Program-made: the position numbers and the translations under genes
Shown here: positions 1-6,978 of the stretch, piece by piece
How positions within the stretch are numbered: the stretch's first letter is position 1
How the letters are laid out: every line of letters starts with the position of its first letter
Notes under the pieces: generated by a model
The model's database searches: none
What the model was told of the DNA's origin: nothing
Seen by the model: only the letters and a program-made list of their open reading frames with translations
Assembly (NCBI GenBank): GCA_003250455.1
Contig: QKGK01000329.1
Coordinates: 1 to 11,572, forward strand
Length of the DNA: 11,572 bases
Direction: 5' to 3'
Source of the DNA: Chloroflexota bacterium
GTDB taxonomy: Bacteria > Chloroflexota > Anaerolineae > Anaerolineales > UBA11579

Positions 1-31
1 ACGGTTTAGCAATGACAAATATTTAGGTGCG

Positions 32-36
32 AGGAG
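32..36 (+). promoter_or_regulatory. Ribosome binding site of the first MFS gene
   Basis: AGGAG ends 5 bases before the ATG at 42. It decides the start in favour of ATG 42, because the upstream in-frame GTG at 27 would place this motif inside the coding region and has no such motif of its own. Confidence 0.75.
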
Positions 37-41
37 AGATC

Positions 42-1334
42 ATGAAAGAAAAATTTCCATACAAGAAAACTTTTATTGTTGGATTTGGTTTTTTAGGCAT
101 CAGCATCGTCTGGCCGATGTTCAACAGCTTTATCCCTATTTTCCTTCAGGCGGGCAATCCTGAATTTGAACGCCAGCTGCTGGAAGCAGGAAGAGAAATC
201 CCTAAAGTGGTAGGCTTCGGTTTAGGCCCCAGCCTGGCGTTCTTTGTCATGACCTGGGATAACCTGATCAATGTATTTGTGCAACCCTGGGCAGGATCAA
301 AAAGCGACAGCACCTGGAACCGCTTTGGCCGGCGAAAGCCCTGGATCTTGATCGGCGCGCCTATTGCAGCCGTTGCCCTTATCATGATTCCTCTTGCCAA
401 TACCGTATTGGCGATTATGGTTTTCATCCTCATCACCAACTTCGGCATGGCCCTTTTCCGATCCCCAACTGTCGCCTGGCTGGGGGACCTCTTTACTTCC
501 GAACAGCGCAGTACCGCCAATGGCATCATTAATTTAATGGGCGGGATAGGCGCTGCAGTTGCTCTCTTCGGTGGCGGGATATTATTCGACAAATTGGGAA
601 GAGCAGCGCCATTTGTAGCCGGGGCTCTCCTGATGCTGGTGATGCTGAGTATCGCGCTGATCTTGGTCAAAGAACCGGAAAAGATCAAAGCTGAAAAATC
701 GCCTGAAAATGCTTCTGTTTGGGACAATCTGCGGTACGTCTGGCAAGGCGAAAACCGCAACGGCGTTTATGTGCTCTTGGCAATCCTGTTCTGGTTTATG
801 GGGTACGAAGCCTTGCAAACCGGGCTTTCTTCATTCGCCGTTTTTTCACTTGGGCTCACCCCTGGACAGGCATCCATGATGAGCACCTTGTTCGCTGCTT
901 CATTTATCCTGTTCGCCCTACCCAGCGGCCTCATCGGCACCAGAATTGGACGCAAGCAAACCATCACCATCGGGCTGACTGGCATGATCCTGATTTTTGC
1001 CACCGGCTATCTGGTCATCAGCAGCCAACTTACACTCGGGATCATCCTGGTGCTGGGTGGCTTCTTCTGGTCAATGGTCAACGTAAACAGCTTACCTATG
1101 GTGTATGACTATGGAGACGAATCGCGAATTGGGGCTTACACCGGACTGTATTACTTCTCCTCTCAATCTGCCGCCGTGCTGGGGCCGGTACTCAGTGGGT
1201 TCATCGTCGAATCGCTGGGCAGCAACTATCGTTGGTTGTGGATCTTCAGCACCTTGTTCATGTTGTTTGCCTTTTTTGCCATCCGGGCGATAAAAAGCCA
1301 TAAGCAGCCTGCCCAGCCCCTCGTAGCGGATTGA
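42..1334 (+). CDS. MFS transporter, GPH/SLC45-like (putative sugar:cation symporter)
   Basis: This is a 430-residue polytopic inner-membrane protein with about 12 hydrophobic helices, the usual size and layout of a major facilitator. The loop after helix 2 (residues about 85-100) carries the family signature GSKSDSTWNRFGRRKP. It resembles the S-D-R-x-x-S-R-F-G-R-R-R-P loop of plant sucrose and SLC45 carriers and the corresponding MelB/GPH loop. Asp73 in helix 2 lies where GPH symporters carry cation-site acids (inference). A charged cytoplasmic loop after helix 6 (E-P-E-K-I-K-A-E-K region) separates the two halves. I chose ATG 42 over the in-frame GTG at 27 because AGGAG at 32-36 sits 5 bases upstream of it. 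The substrate cannot be read from sequence; a sugar or glycoside is the default, though MFS_2-like proteins can also move lipids. It is related to the transporter at 3260-4678. Its promoter lies outside the window. Confidence 0.85.
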   Translation: MKEKFPYKKTFIVGFGFLGISIVWPMFNSFIPIFLQAGNPEFERQLLEAGREIPKVVGFGLGPSLAFFVMTWDNLINVFVQPWAGSKSDSTWNRFGRRKPWILIGAPIAAVALIMIPLANTVLAIMVFILITNFGMALFRSPTVAWLGDLFTSEQRSTANGIINLMGGIGAAVALFGGGILFDKLGRAAPFVAGALLMLVMLSIALILVKEPEKIKAEKSPENASVWDNLRYVWQGENRNGVYVLLAILFWFMGYEALQTGLSSFAVFSLGLTPGQASMMSTLFAASFILFALPSGLIGTRIGRKQTITIGLTGMILIFATGYLVISSQLTLGIILVLGGFFWSMVNVNSLPMVYDYGDESRIGAYTGLYYFSSQSAAVLGPVLSGFIVESLGSNYRWLWIFSTLFMLFAFFAIRAIKSHKQPAQPLVAD

Positions 1335-1406
1335 CGTAAGGAAACTGTAATAAATTTTTCGGTTTCTCGAAGCGTCTGGTTATTAAATCAACGCTAGGAG
1401 AAAATT

Positions 1407-1958
1407 ATGAATACAATGTCAGAAATTGCTACACTCGCAGGTGGTTGCTTTTGGTGCCTGGAGGCTGTATATGACCAGCTGATCGGTGTCACCTCTGTGG
1501 TTTCAGGATATGCAGGCGGGGAAGTACCCAACCCAAGTTACAGGCTGGTTTGCACCGGCACAACCGGCCATGCCGAAGTTGTGCAAATTACCTACAATCC
1601 CGATTTGGTGACTTTTGAAGATCTGCTGAATGTCTTTTTCACCATCCACGATCCCACCACACTAAACCGGCAGGGAGCTGATGTTGGTACGCAGTACCGC
1701 TCTGCAATTTTCTATCACAACCAGGATCAAAAAGAAATTGCAGAATCAACCATCCGCCGCTTTGAACAAGAAAAAATTTGGGATGATCCCATCGTCACTG
1801 AAGTCGCTCCTTTGGACGAATTCTTCCCTGCAGAAGACTACCACCAGGAATATTTCTCCAATAACCCCAACCAGCCTTATTGCCGGGCGGTAGTTGCGCC
1901 TAAAGTAGCCAAATTCCGCAAAAAATTTGTCTCCAGGCTCAAGGAAAATGCGGGATAG
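1407..1958 (+). CDS. msrA: Peptide-methionine (S)-S-oxide reductase MsrA
   Basis: This cytoplasmic repair enzyme reduces methionine-S-sulfoxide, free or in proteins, using thioredoxin-type reductant. The 183-residue product has the typical single-domain MsrA length. The catalytic motif GGCFWCLEA is at residues 12-20, with Cys14 the expected nucleophile. GTTGHAEVV at 51-59, the H-D-P-T-T-x-N-x-Q-G-x-D-x-G-x-Q-Y-R-S stretch at 81-99 and the E-D-Y-H-Q-E-Y-F segment at about 143-150 are all characteristic. A C-terminal Cys159 in QPYCRAVV probably resolves the disulfide. No MsrB domain is fused and none is seen nearby. ATG 1407 is preferred because AGGAG (1396-1400) lies 6 bases upstream; an in-frame ATG at 1416 is the alternative. 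It follows the first transporter after 72 bases without a clear terminator, so it may be co-transcribed with it or have its own promoter. Confidence 0.96.
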   Translation: MNTMSEIATLAGGCFWCLEAVYDQLIGVTSVVSGYAGGEVPNPSYRLVCTGTTGHAEVVQITYNPDLVTFEDLLNVFFTIHDPTTLNRQGADVGTQYRSAIFYHNQDQKEIAESTIRRFEQEKIWDDPIVTEVAPLDEFFPAEDYHQEYFSNNPNQPYCRAVVAPKVAKFRKKFVSRLKENAG

Positions 1959-1971
1959 CATCAACTAATTC

Positions 1972-2010
1972 GAAACCAGTGACTACACGCAGAAAGCAGC
2001 CACTGGTTTC
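1972..2010 (+). terminator. Inverted repeat after msrA, possible terminator
   Basis: GAAACCAGTG (1972-1981) and CACTGGTTTC (2001-2010) form a perfect 10-bp stem with a 19-base loop, starting 13 bases after the msrA stop. The following bases (ATCTTACAATC) are T-containing but not a real U-tract. It could end or stabilise the msrA transcript, or be an operator for the next gene, since the right arm is 85 bases upstream of the acyltransferase start. The long loop makes a classical intrinsic terminator only moderately likely. Confidence 0.45.
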
Positions 2011-2094
2011 ATCTTACAATCATCTCTAGCAGTCGTTTCAATCACATCTGCGATTCGGTGTGACTCTTCCCGGATTTTTGGGTTAACCAACCAT

Positions 2095-3216
2095 ATGACA
2101 AACTCTGAGAACAAGGCCATCTCCTACCCCCGGAATCAGATCGTTCGTGGCACCTTCCAGGCATTTGGCAAGTTCCTGCTTATGTTACTGACACGCAGGA
2201 ATATCAGCGGCTTTGAGCAGTACCCTAAAAAGAGGCGTCTGATTGTGGTTGCCAATCACACCGGCATCATGGAAACAGTCATGCTGACCAGCCTCGCCCC
2301 TCGTCAGATCGAATTCATGGGATCAGTCGACATCCCCCACGAGCCCCAATTAGCCCTATTCATGAACGCATATAAATTCATCCCGGTATATCGCGGGAAT
2401 GTCAGCGTGCAATCCATGCGTTTGGGGCTGCAAGTGTTGGAACAGGAGGGTGTATTGGGCATCTTCCCCGAAGGTGGCATCTGGGAACCGGCGATTCGGA
2501 AAGCCCAATCCGGTGTCGCCTGGTTAAGCTTTCATGGGAACTCTCCCATACTCCCCATCGGTTTCAAACCCACTGCCGGCGCATTGCCTCAGGCGCTGAG
2601 ACTGCAGCGCCCCGAATTGATCATGCGGGTCGGGGAATTGATCCCGCCTATTCAACTTACGCCAGGAGTCCCCAAAAAGGAAGCCTTCCAGGAAGCAGCG
2701 CAGCAAATTATGGATGCCGTTTGGTCTCTTGTGCCGGAAGATGAACTCAAGCCCTATGAACAGCTTGTCTATGAGATATTTGACCTCAAAACTGAAGTCC
2801 GTGACCAATCTAATCAAAATATTGGTATCCCGGGAGAGTTGACTGTCACAGAAGGGCCGTCATTCGCCAAGATCCTTTATCGCACCACTTTGATCAATAA
2901 CTTCCGACAAAACCTGCACCTGAATATTGACTCCCTAAAGAATATTGACCAATCCCCTCCACCTTACGAAATTGCCGCCGCATCAGGATACATTCTGAAT
3001 TATCTGGAAAACGACAATCCCTTTTATTTCACCTATCGTTATGGTCAAAAAGAAGGCAAATCCATGGAAACCAGCATCCGCCAGATTCATCGACTGGCGG
3101 AATGGGCAGACCAATCAGGTTATACGTTGAAAGCCATCCCGATCAGAAAGTATAAATACGCCAATTCCTCTGAAGAAATAGTAGAAACCCGTCCAACTGA
3201 ACTGGACAAGTGGTAG
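2095..3216 (+). CDS. PlsC-like 1-acyl-glycerol-3-phosphate/lysophospholipid acyltransferase family protein
   Basis: This 373-residue protein has a PlsC/LPLAT acyltransferase domain at about residues 35-215. Motif I is at residues 54-60 (N-H-T-G-I-M-E), with the family His at 55 but Glu60 where Asp of the H-X4-D dyad is expected. Motif II-like PVYRGN is at about 97-102, motif III FPEGG at 124-128, and motif IV-like ILPIGF at 152-157. Such enzymes transfer acyl groups from acyl-CoA or acyl-ACP to lysophospholipids or glycerol-phosphate derivatives at the inner face of the membrane. There is no clear transmembrane helix; residues 21-34 could be an amphipathic membrane anchor. The remaining 160 or so residues match nothing I recognise and make the protein longer than a standard PlsC of about 240 residues. 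ATG 2095 has only a weak Shine-Dalgarno-like stretch (GGG at 2080-2082). It is followed 43 bases later by a transporter gene, probably in one transcript. The acyl acceptor is unknown. Confidence 0.82.
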   Translation: MTNSENKAISYPRNQIVRGTFQAFGKFLLMLLTRRNISGFEQYPKKRRLIVVANHTGIMETVMLTSLAPRQIEFMGSVDIPHEPQLALFMNAYKFIPVYRGNVSVQSMRLGLQVLEQEGVLGIFPEGGIWEPAIRKAQSGVAWLSFHGNSPILPIGFKPTAGALPQALRLQRPELIMRVGELIPPIQLTPGVPKKEAFQEAAQQIMDAVWSLVPEDELKPYEQLVYEIFDLKTEVRDQSNQNIGIPGELTVTEGPSFAKILYRTTLINNFRQNLHLNIDSLKNIDQSPPPYEIAAASGYILNYLENDNPFYFTYRYGQKEGKSMETSIRQIHRLAEWADQSGYTLKAIPIRKYKYANSSEEIVETRPTELDKW

Positions 3217-3259
3217 AGCAAGCCCGATTAACCCAAACCAAATGATCAAAGAGATATAT

Positions 3260-4678
3260 ATGAACAAAGAACTCCGCTGGTTCGACTACATTTCCATTAA
3301 TATCAATTGGTTCGCAATTACCACACGGGGACAGGTATTAACCCCATTGATCGTACCTTTGCTAGTCCAGCAATTTGTTGGAGAAGCGAACAAGGGCACC
3401 TATTTGGGAAATATGCGCTTATGGGCGCTGATGGTTGCTTTGCTGACCCAGGCTTTGATCGGCTTGATTTCGGACAGAACCACCAGCCGGTTCGGTCGCA
3501 GGAGACCGTTCATCTTCATCGGCGCTTTTCTGGAAGTGATCGTCTTTATTTTGATTGGTTTTTCTGCCGAACTTGAAGGAATCACAGGATACTGGATCCT
3601 TTTTGGTCTTTATATCCTTTCGATGATAAGCGCAAATATATCCCACGCCGCTACCCAGGGATTTATTCCCGACCTGGTTCCCGATGAGAAGAAAGGGCTT
3701 GCTTCCGGCATCAAAGCATTGCTGGAGCTCCCGATTCCGCTGATATTTGTAGCCTTTGTGATTGCGGGTATGATCGAACAAAACAAACTATGGGGAGCAC
3801 TTTTTGTATTAATGGCGATCATGCTCATATCAATGGCAATCACTATGTTTGCCCCGGAGGAACCTCTCCACGAAAAGCCAAAAAAAATTGATTGGGTTCC
3901 CTTTATCCGGCTCATTTTAATGACCGGGATATTCACAATCGTCATTCTGGGAAGCGGGTGGGCTGTCAAACAAACCTTACTGATCATTAATCCACTGCCA
4001 GAAAACCTTGCACAACTGATTGGTGGACTGGCTGGACTGATAGGAATGGGTATTGCCATACTCATCGGGGTACATATCAGCCTGCGTGTCAGCCTGAAGA
4101 ATGAAACCCTGGACCATAAATCATTCAAATGGTGGGTAATAAATCGTCTCACTTTCTTGGTGGCGGCCAACAACCTTGCTGGATTTATGGTCTTTTTCCT
4201 TCAGGACAAATTCCCGGAATACGCAGGATCAGCTGCAGCTGGTCCTGCTACCAAAATTATGATGTTTGTCGGTATTTTTATCCTCATATTTGCATTACCC
4301 AGTGGTTGGCTTGCAGACAAAATCGGCAAAAAGGCATTATCCTCAATAGCGGCTATCCTGACAGGGATTGGCGCGGGTATCATCATCTTTGCTCCCGAAA
4401 TTACAGGCCTTATCTATATCGGTGGAGCTGTTGCAGGTGCAGGTGTGGGGATGTTCTATTCTGCCAATTGGGCTTTAGGTACAGGGATTGTTCCCAAAAA
4501 TCAGGCGGGGCAATTCCTGGGCCTGTCCAACCTGGCAGGTGCGGGGGCTGGCGCTATCGGAGCTTACATCGGTGGACCCATTGGGGATAGCCAAGGGTAT
4601 GTTATTCTCATGAGCATTTATGGTCTGCTGGCATTACTTTCCATGTTTGCGCTCCTCGGAATTAGATCAAAAAATTAG
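3260..4678 (+). CDS. MFS transporter, GPH/SLC45-like, with two probable extra membrane helices
   Basis: This is a 472-residue polytopic membrane protein related to the carrier at 42-1334. The loop after helix 2 (residues about 69-84) reads LISDRTTSRFGRRRPF, very close to the sucrose/SLC45-type signature. The second half has the paired FALPSGWLADKIGKK loop, matching FALPSGLIGTRIGRK in the first transporter. Between the halves, after the charged loop at about 199-211, two further hydrophobic stretches (residues about 213-236 and 250-277) precede the usual helix 7, giving about 14 helices. A glycine- and alanine-rich helix at about 426-446 is near the C-terminus. Start choice: ATG 3260 has a weak GAG (3251-3253) 6 bases upstream, while in-frame ATG 3242 (six residues longer) has no ribosome binding site, so either is possible. 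The substrate is unknown; a sugar or sugar conjugate is the family default. It probably shares a transcript with the acyltransferase. Confidence 0.83.
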   Translation: MNKELRWFDYISININWFAITTRGQVLTPLIVPLLVQQFVGEANKGTYLGNMRLWALMVALLTQALIGLISDRTTSRFGRRRPFIFIGAFLEVIVFILIGFSAELEGITGYWILFGLYILSMISANISHAATQGFIPDLVPDEKKGLASGIKALLELPIPLIFVAFVIAGMIEQNKLWGALFVLMAIMLISMAITMFAPEEPLHEKPKKIDWVPFIRLILMTGIFTIVILGSGWAVKQTLLIINPLPENLAQLIGGLAGLIGMGIAILIGVHISLRVSLKNETLDHKSFKWWVINRLTFLVAANNLAGFMVFFLQDKFPEYAGSAAAGPATKIMMFVGIFILIFALPSGWLADKIGKKALSSIAAILTGIGAGIIIFAPEITGLIYIGGAVAGAGVGMFYSANWALGTGIVPKNQAGQFLGLSNLAGAGAGAIGAYIGGPIGDSQGYVILMSIYGLLALLSMFALLGIRSKN

Positions 4679-4745
4679 ATATCCTCGAATTTGTTACACA
4701 TGTCCCCCAAAAAGGGTTACAATTTACCCTGACCAGTGAGCTTCC

Positions 4746-4772
4746 TTGTGAAATAATTCTCAATGGTAGAAT
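4746..4772 (+). promoter_or_regulatory. Candidate sigma-70-like promoter with extended -10
   Basis: TTGTGA (4746-4751) and TAGAAT (4767-4772) are separated by 15 bases, slightly short. A TG one base before the -10 hexamer (4764-4765) makes an extended -10 element, which can compensate. Transcription would begin near 4779 and give a leader of roughly 77 bases that includes the hairpins at 4793-4821. Confidence 0.45.
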
Positions 4773-4792
4773 AATGCGCTTACTAAGTTATT

Positions 4793-4821
4793 AGTTCCAC
4801 TTGGGAACTTCCCAAATGTGG
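4793..4821 (+). promoter_or_regulatory. Two mutually exclusive hairpins in the synthetase leader
   Basis: Hairpin A is AGTTCC (4793-4798) with GGAACT (4804-4809), a perfect 6-bp stem with a 5-base loop. Hairpin B is TTGGGA (4801-4806) with TCCCAA (4810-4815), 6 bp with a 3-base loop, extendable by CCAC (4797-4800) with GTGG (4818-4821) across a two-base bulge. They share bases 4797-4809, so only one can form at a time. This could be a small RNA switch or a DNA operator with dyad symmetry; it matches no riboswitch class that I recognise. Confidence 0.4.
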
Positions 4822-4855
4822 GTTAATTAAATCTGAGATAAGGTAGAATACGTAT

Positions 4856-6976
4856 ATGCTAAGTTTTTTCTTTAATCCCAAATCTGTCGCTGTGATCGGC
4901 GCATCCAGCAATCCTGAAAAACTTGGTTTTGCAGTTTTACGCAATCTGATCGAATCTGGGTATTCCAAAATTGGCAAGGTTTACCCGATCAACCCCAAAG
5001 ACACGGAAATTGCCGGTCTTACTGCGTACAAATCTGTGACCGAGGTACCCGAACCGATTGACATGGCCGTGATCGTAATCCCATACCCCTACGTCCCCGA
5101 CGCTCTGCGCACCTGCGGTGAAAAAGGAATCAAAGGGGTCGTGATCATCTCTGCAGGCTTCCGGGAAGCTGGCCGTGAAGGAGTTGAGCGCGAACGCGAG
5201 GTTATTCGCATCGCCAAAGAATACAATATCCGCATCATTGGCCCCAATGTTTTGGGGATTTTGGACACCTTTACCCCCATCAATGCTTCCTTTGCAGCCG
5301 ATTCCCCCCCACAAGGGCCAATTGCTATCACTTCTCAATCTGGCGCTCTGGGCACCGCCATTCTGGACTGGGCCAGCGCCGGGAGCATGGGCTTATCCAA
5401 GTTTGTCAGCCTCGGCAACAAAGCCGATGTGAATGAAGTAGACCTGCTTAAAGAGTGGGGAAACGACGAGAACACCAATGTCATCCTGATGTATATTGAA
5501 GAGCTCTCAGCCGGGCAGGAATTTCTTAACGAAGCCAAGAAGGTGTCTAAAATCAAGCCGGTTGTCGCCATTAAATCGGGTGTTACCCAGTCTGGCGCAA
5601 GGGCCGTCTCCTCCCATACTGGTTCGCTGGCAGGTTCTGAACAGGCGTATCATGCAGCCTTTCAGCAAGCCGGTGTGATTCGGGCAGACTCTATGGAAGA
5701 GCTATTCGATATGGCGATTGCTTTCGGCTATCAGCCAGAGCTTAAAGGTAAGAATATCGCCATCATCACCAATGCCGGCGGCCCAGGTATTCTCGCCACC
5801 GATGCGTTGGAAAGAGCAGGCCTTTCTTTGGCCCGCTTTGAAAACGCAACCATCCAAACCCTGGAACAAACCCTCCCAGACGCGGCATCTGCTGCCAATC
5901 CCGTAGACGTTCTTGGAGATGCCTTTGCAGACCGATACAAATTTGCTCTAGACACCGTTGCGAAAGACCCCAATGTGGACGGGCTGATCGTGGTTCTCAC
6001 CCCCCAGGCCATGACCGAGATCCCCGAGACGGCATTGGCTGTCACCGAAAAAGCAAAGGAAATTGACAAGCCTATTCTCACCTGCTTCATGGGTGACAAA
6101 CGGGTATCCGAGGGAATTAAGATCCTGACAGAAAATAATATTCCCAATTACCCATTCCCCAACCGGGCTGCTCACGCCTTCAAGGCTATGGCAGAATATC
6201 AGGAAATTCTCAACCGCCCTGAGCAGGTTTTTGAGAATTTTGAAGCAGATAAACAAACCGTCCGCAATCTCTTTGATAAGGTCCGGGGCGAAGGGCGATA
6301 TTCCATCGGTGACTCCGAAGCCCGCGACGTCCTCACAGCTTATGGTCTGCGGATCCCACAATCCGAATTGGCTGAAACACCTGCAGATGCGGTCGAGATG
6401 GCCAACAAGATCGGTTATCCGATCGTGCTAAAAATTGCCTCGCCAGATATTCTCCACAAAACAGATGTTGGCGGTGTGAAGGTCGGCATTCAAAACGACG
6501 AACAGCTGCGGGACGCCTATGAATTAATGGTCTACCGGGCAAGACGCTACCTGCCGGAAGCACGCATCTGGGGCTGTCTCGTTCAGGAGATGATCCCCAG
6601 CGGTAACCTGGAAGTATTGGTAGGTGTAAACCGGGACCCGCAATTTGGACCGCTGGTAACGTTTGGTCTGGGAGGCATCTACGTGGAAACACTAAAAGAT
6701 GTTACCTTTAGAATTGCCCCCTTCTCCAAACTTGAAGCAGAAACAATGCTTGATGAAATTCGCTCAAAAGCCCTTCTAAATGGCGTGCGCGGCGCTCCCC
6801 CTGTGGACAAAGCCGCCATCGTAGATACGCTCCTGAGAATTGGACAATTGGTTCAGGACTTCCCGGAAATTCTGGAACTGGACATCAACCCCCTTACAAC
6901 ATTCACAAAAGGACAAGGGGCCATCGCAATTGATATGCGCCTGGTTTTGGCTAAAGAACCCGAAATTGGAGGATAA
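4856..6976 (+). CDS. ADP-forming acetate/acyl-CoA synthetase, fused alpha-beta subunits
   Basis: This cytoplasmic enzyme converts acyl-CoA + ADP + Pi to acid + CoA + ATP and conserves energy at the end of fermentation. The 706-residue chain begins with a CoA-binding Rossmann domain (residues about 5-130; FNPKSVAVIGASSNPEKLG near the start). Two succinyl-CoA-synthetase-like flavodoxin domains follow (about 150-290 and 300-450). His254 in SSHTGSLAGS is the expected phosphorylated histidine. An ATP-grasp domain fills residues about 480-700, with Lys526, a second conserved His534 (DILHKTDVGGVK) and ELDINPL at 674-680. The order alpha then beta in one chain is typical of bacterial and protist enzymes, whereas archaeal subunits are usually separate. 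No GNAT domain is present, so it is not a Pat-type protein acetyltransferase. The ATG has only AAGG at 4840-4843, 12 bases away, so its translation signal is weak. The carboxylate preferred is not determined. The stop lies 2 bases before the next gene. Confidence 0.9.
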   Translation: MLSFFFNPKSVAVIGASSNPEKLGFAVLRNLIESGYSKIGKVYPINPKDTEIAGLTAYKSVTEVPEPIDMAVIVIPYPYVPDALRTCGEKGIKGVVIISAGFREAGREGVEREREVIRIAKEYNIRIIGPNVLGILDTFTPINASFAADSPPQGPIAITSQSGALGTAILDWASAGSMGLSKFVSLGNKADVNEVDLLKEWGNDENTNVILMYIEELSAGQEFLNEAKKVSKIKPVVAIKSGVTQSGARAVSSHTGSLAGSEQAYHAAFQQAGVIRADSMEELFDMAIAFGYQPELKGKNIAIITNAGGPGILATDALERAGLSLARFENATIQTLEQTLPDAASAANPVDVLGDAFADRYKFALDTVAKDPNVDGLIVVLTPQAMTEIPETALAVTEKAKEIDKPILTCFMGDKRVSEGIKILTENNIPNYPFPNRAAHAFKAMAEYQEILNRPEQVFENFEADKQTVRNLFDKVRGEGRYSIGDSEARDVLTAYGLRIPQSELAETPADAVEMANKIGYPIVLKIASPDILHKTDVGGVKVGIQNDEQLRDAYELMVYRARRYLPEARIWGCLVQEMIPSGNLEVLVGVNRDPQFGPLVTFGLGGIYVETLKDVTFRIAPFSKLEAETMLDEIRSKALLNGVRGAPPVDKAAIVDTLLRIGQLVQDFPEILELDINPLTTFTKGQGAIAIDMRLVLAKEPEIGG
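6968..6972 (+). promoter_or_regulatory. Ribosome binding site that fixes a TTG start
   Basis: GGAGG lies within the last codons of the synthetase gene, 6 bases before TTG 6979. The strong match and ideal spacing support the unusual TTG start and imply translational coupling of the two genes. Confidence 0.8.
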
Positions 6977-6978
6977 TT

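Larger units (their letters stand above)
4679..4855 (+). other. 177-base intergenic leader upstream of the acyl-CoA synthetase operon
   Basis: No gene is supported here. A weak 5-bp stem (AGGGT 4713-4717 / ACCCT 4726-4730) follows the second transporter and is a poor terminator candidate. Next come a promoter-like pair at 4746-4772, two overlapping hairpins at 4793-4821, and a second copy of GGTAGAATA just before the start codon (4842-4850, first copy 4765-4773). The reverse-strand reading frame that crosses this region into the synthetase gene has no supporting signal. Confidence 0.6.

Noticed and set aside
27..41. GTG at 27 as the start of the first transporter
   Set aside because: The ribosome binding site at 32-36 lies inside this extension and is correctly spaced for ATG 42.
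146..760. 204-codon open frame on the reverse strand under the first transporter
   Set aside because: It has low-complexity antisense composition, no family resemblance and no start signal; it mirrors a strongly supported membrane-protein gene.
1335..1406. Possible promoter or terminator between the first transporter and msrA (TTGACG at 1331-1336; weak GAAAC/GTTTC pairing)
   Set aside because: No -10 hexamer lies at suitable spacing from TTGACG, and the 5-bp pairing with a long AT loop is too weak.
3610..4173. 187-codon open frame on the reverse strand under the second transporter
   Set aside because: It is antisense of a clear MFS gene with no recognisable domain or ribosome binding site.
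4713..4730. Terminator of the second transporter gene
   Set aside because: Only a 5-bp stem (AGGGT/ACCCT) with an 8-base loop and no U-tract.
4783..4977. Short reverse-strand frame crossing the leader and the start of the synthetase gene
   Set aside because: It overlaps the conserved CoA-binding domain of the synthetase, has no family signal, and the intergenic part is better explained as a leader.
4856..6976. Pat-type protein acetyltransferase
   Set aside because: Pat proteins carry a GNAT domain and are longer; this chain ends after ATP-grasp and keeps both catalytic histidines.
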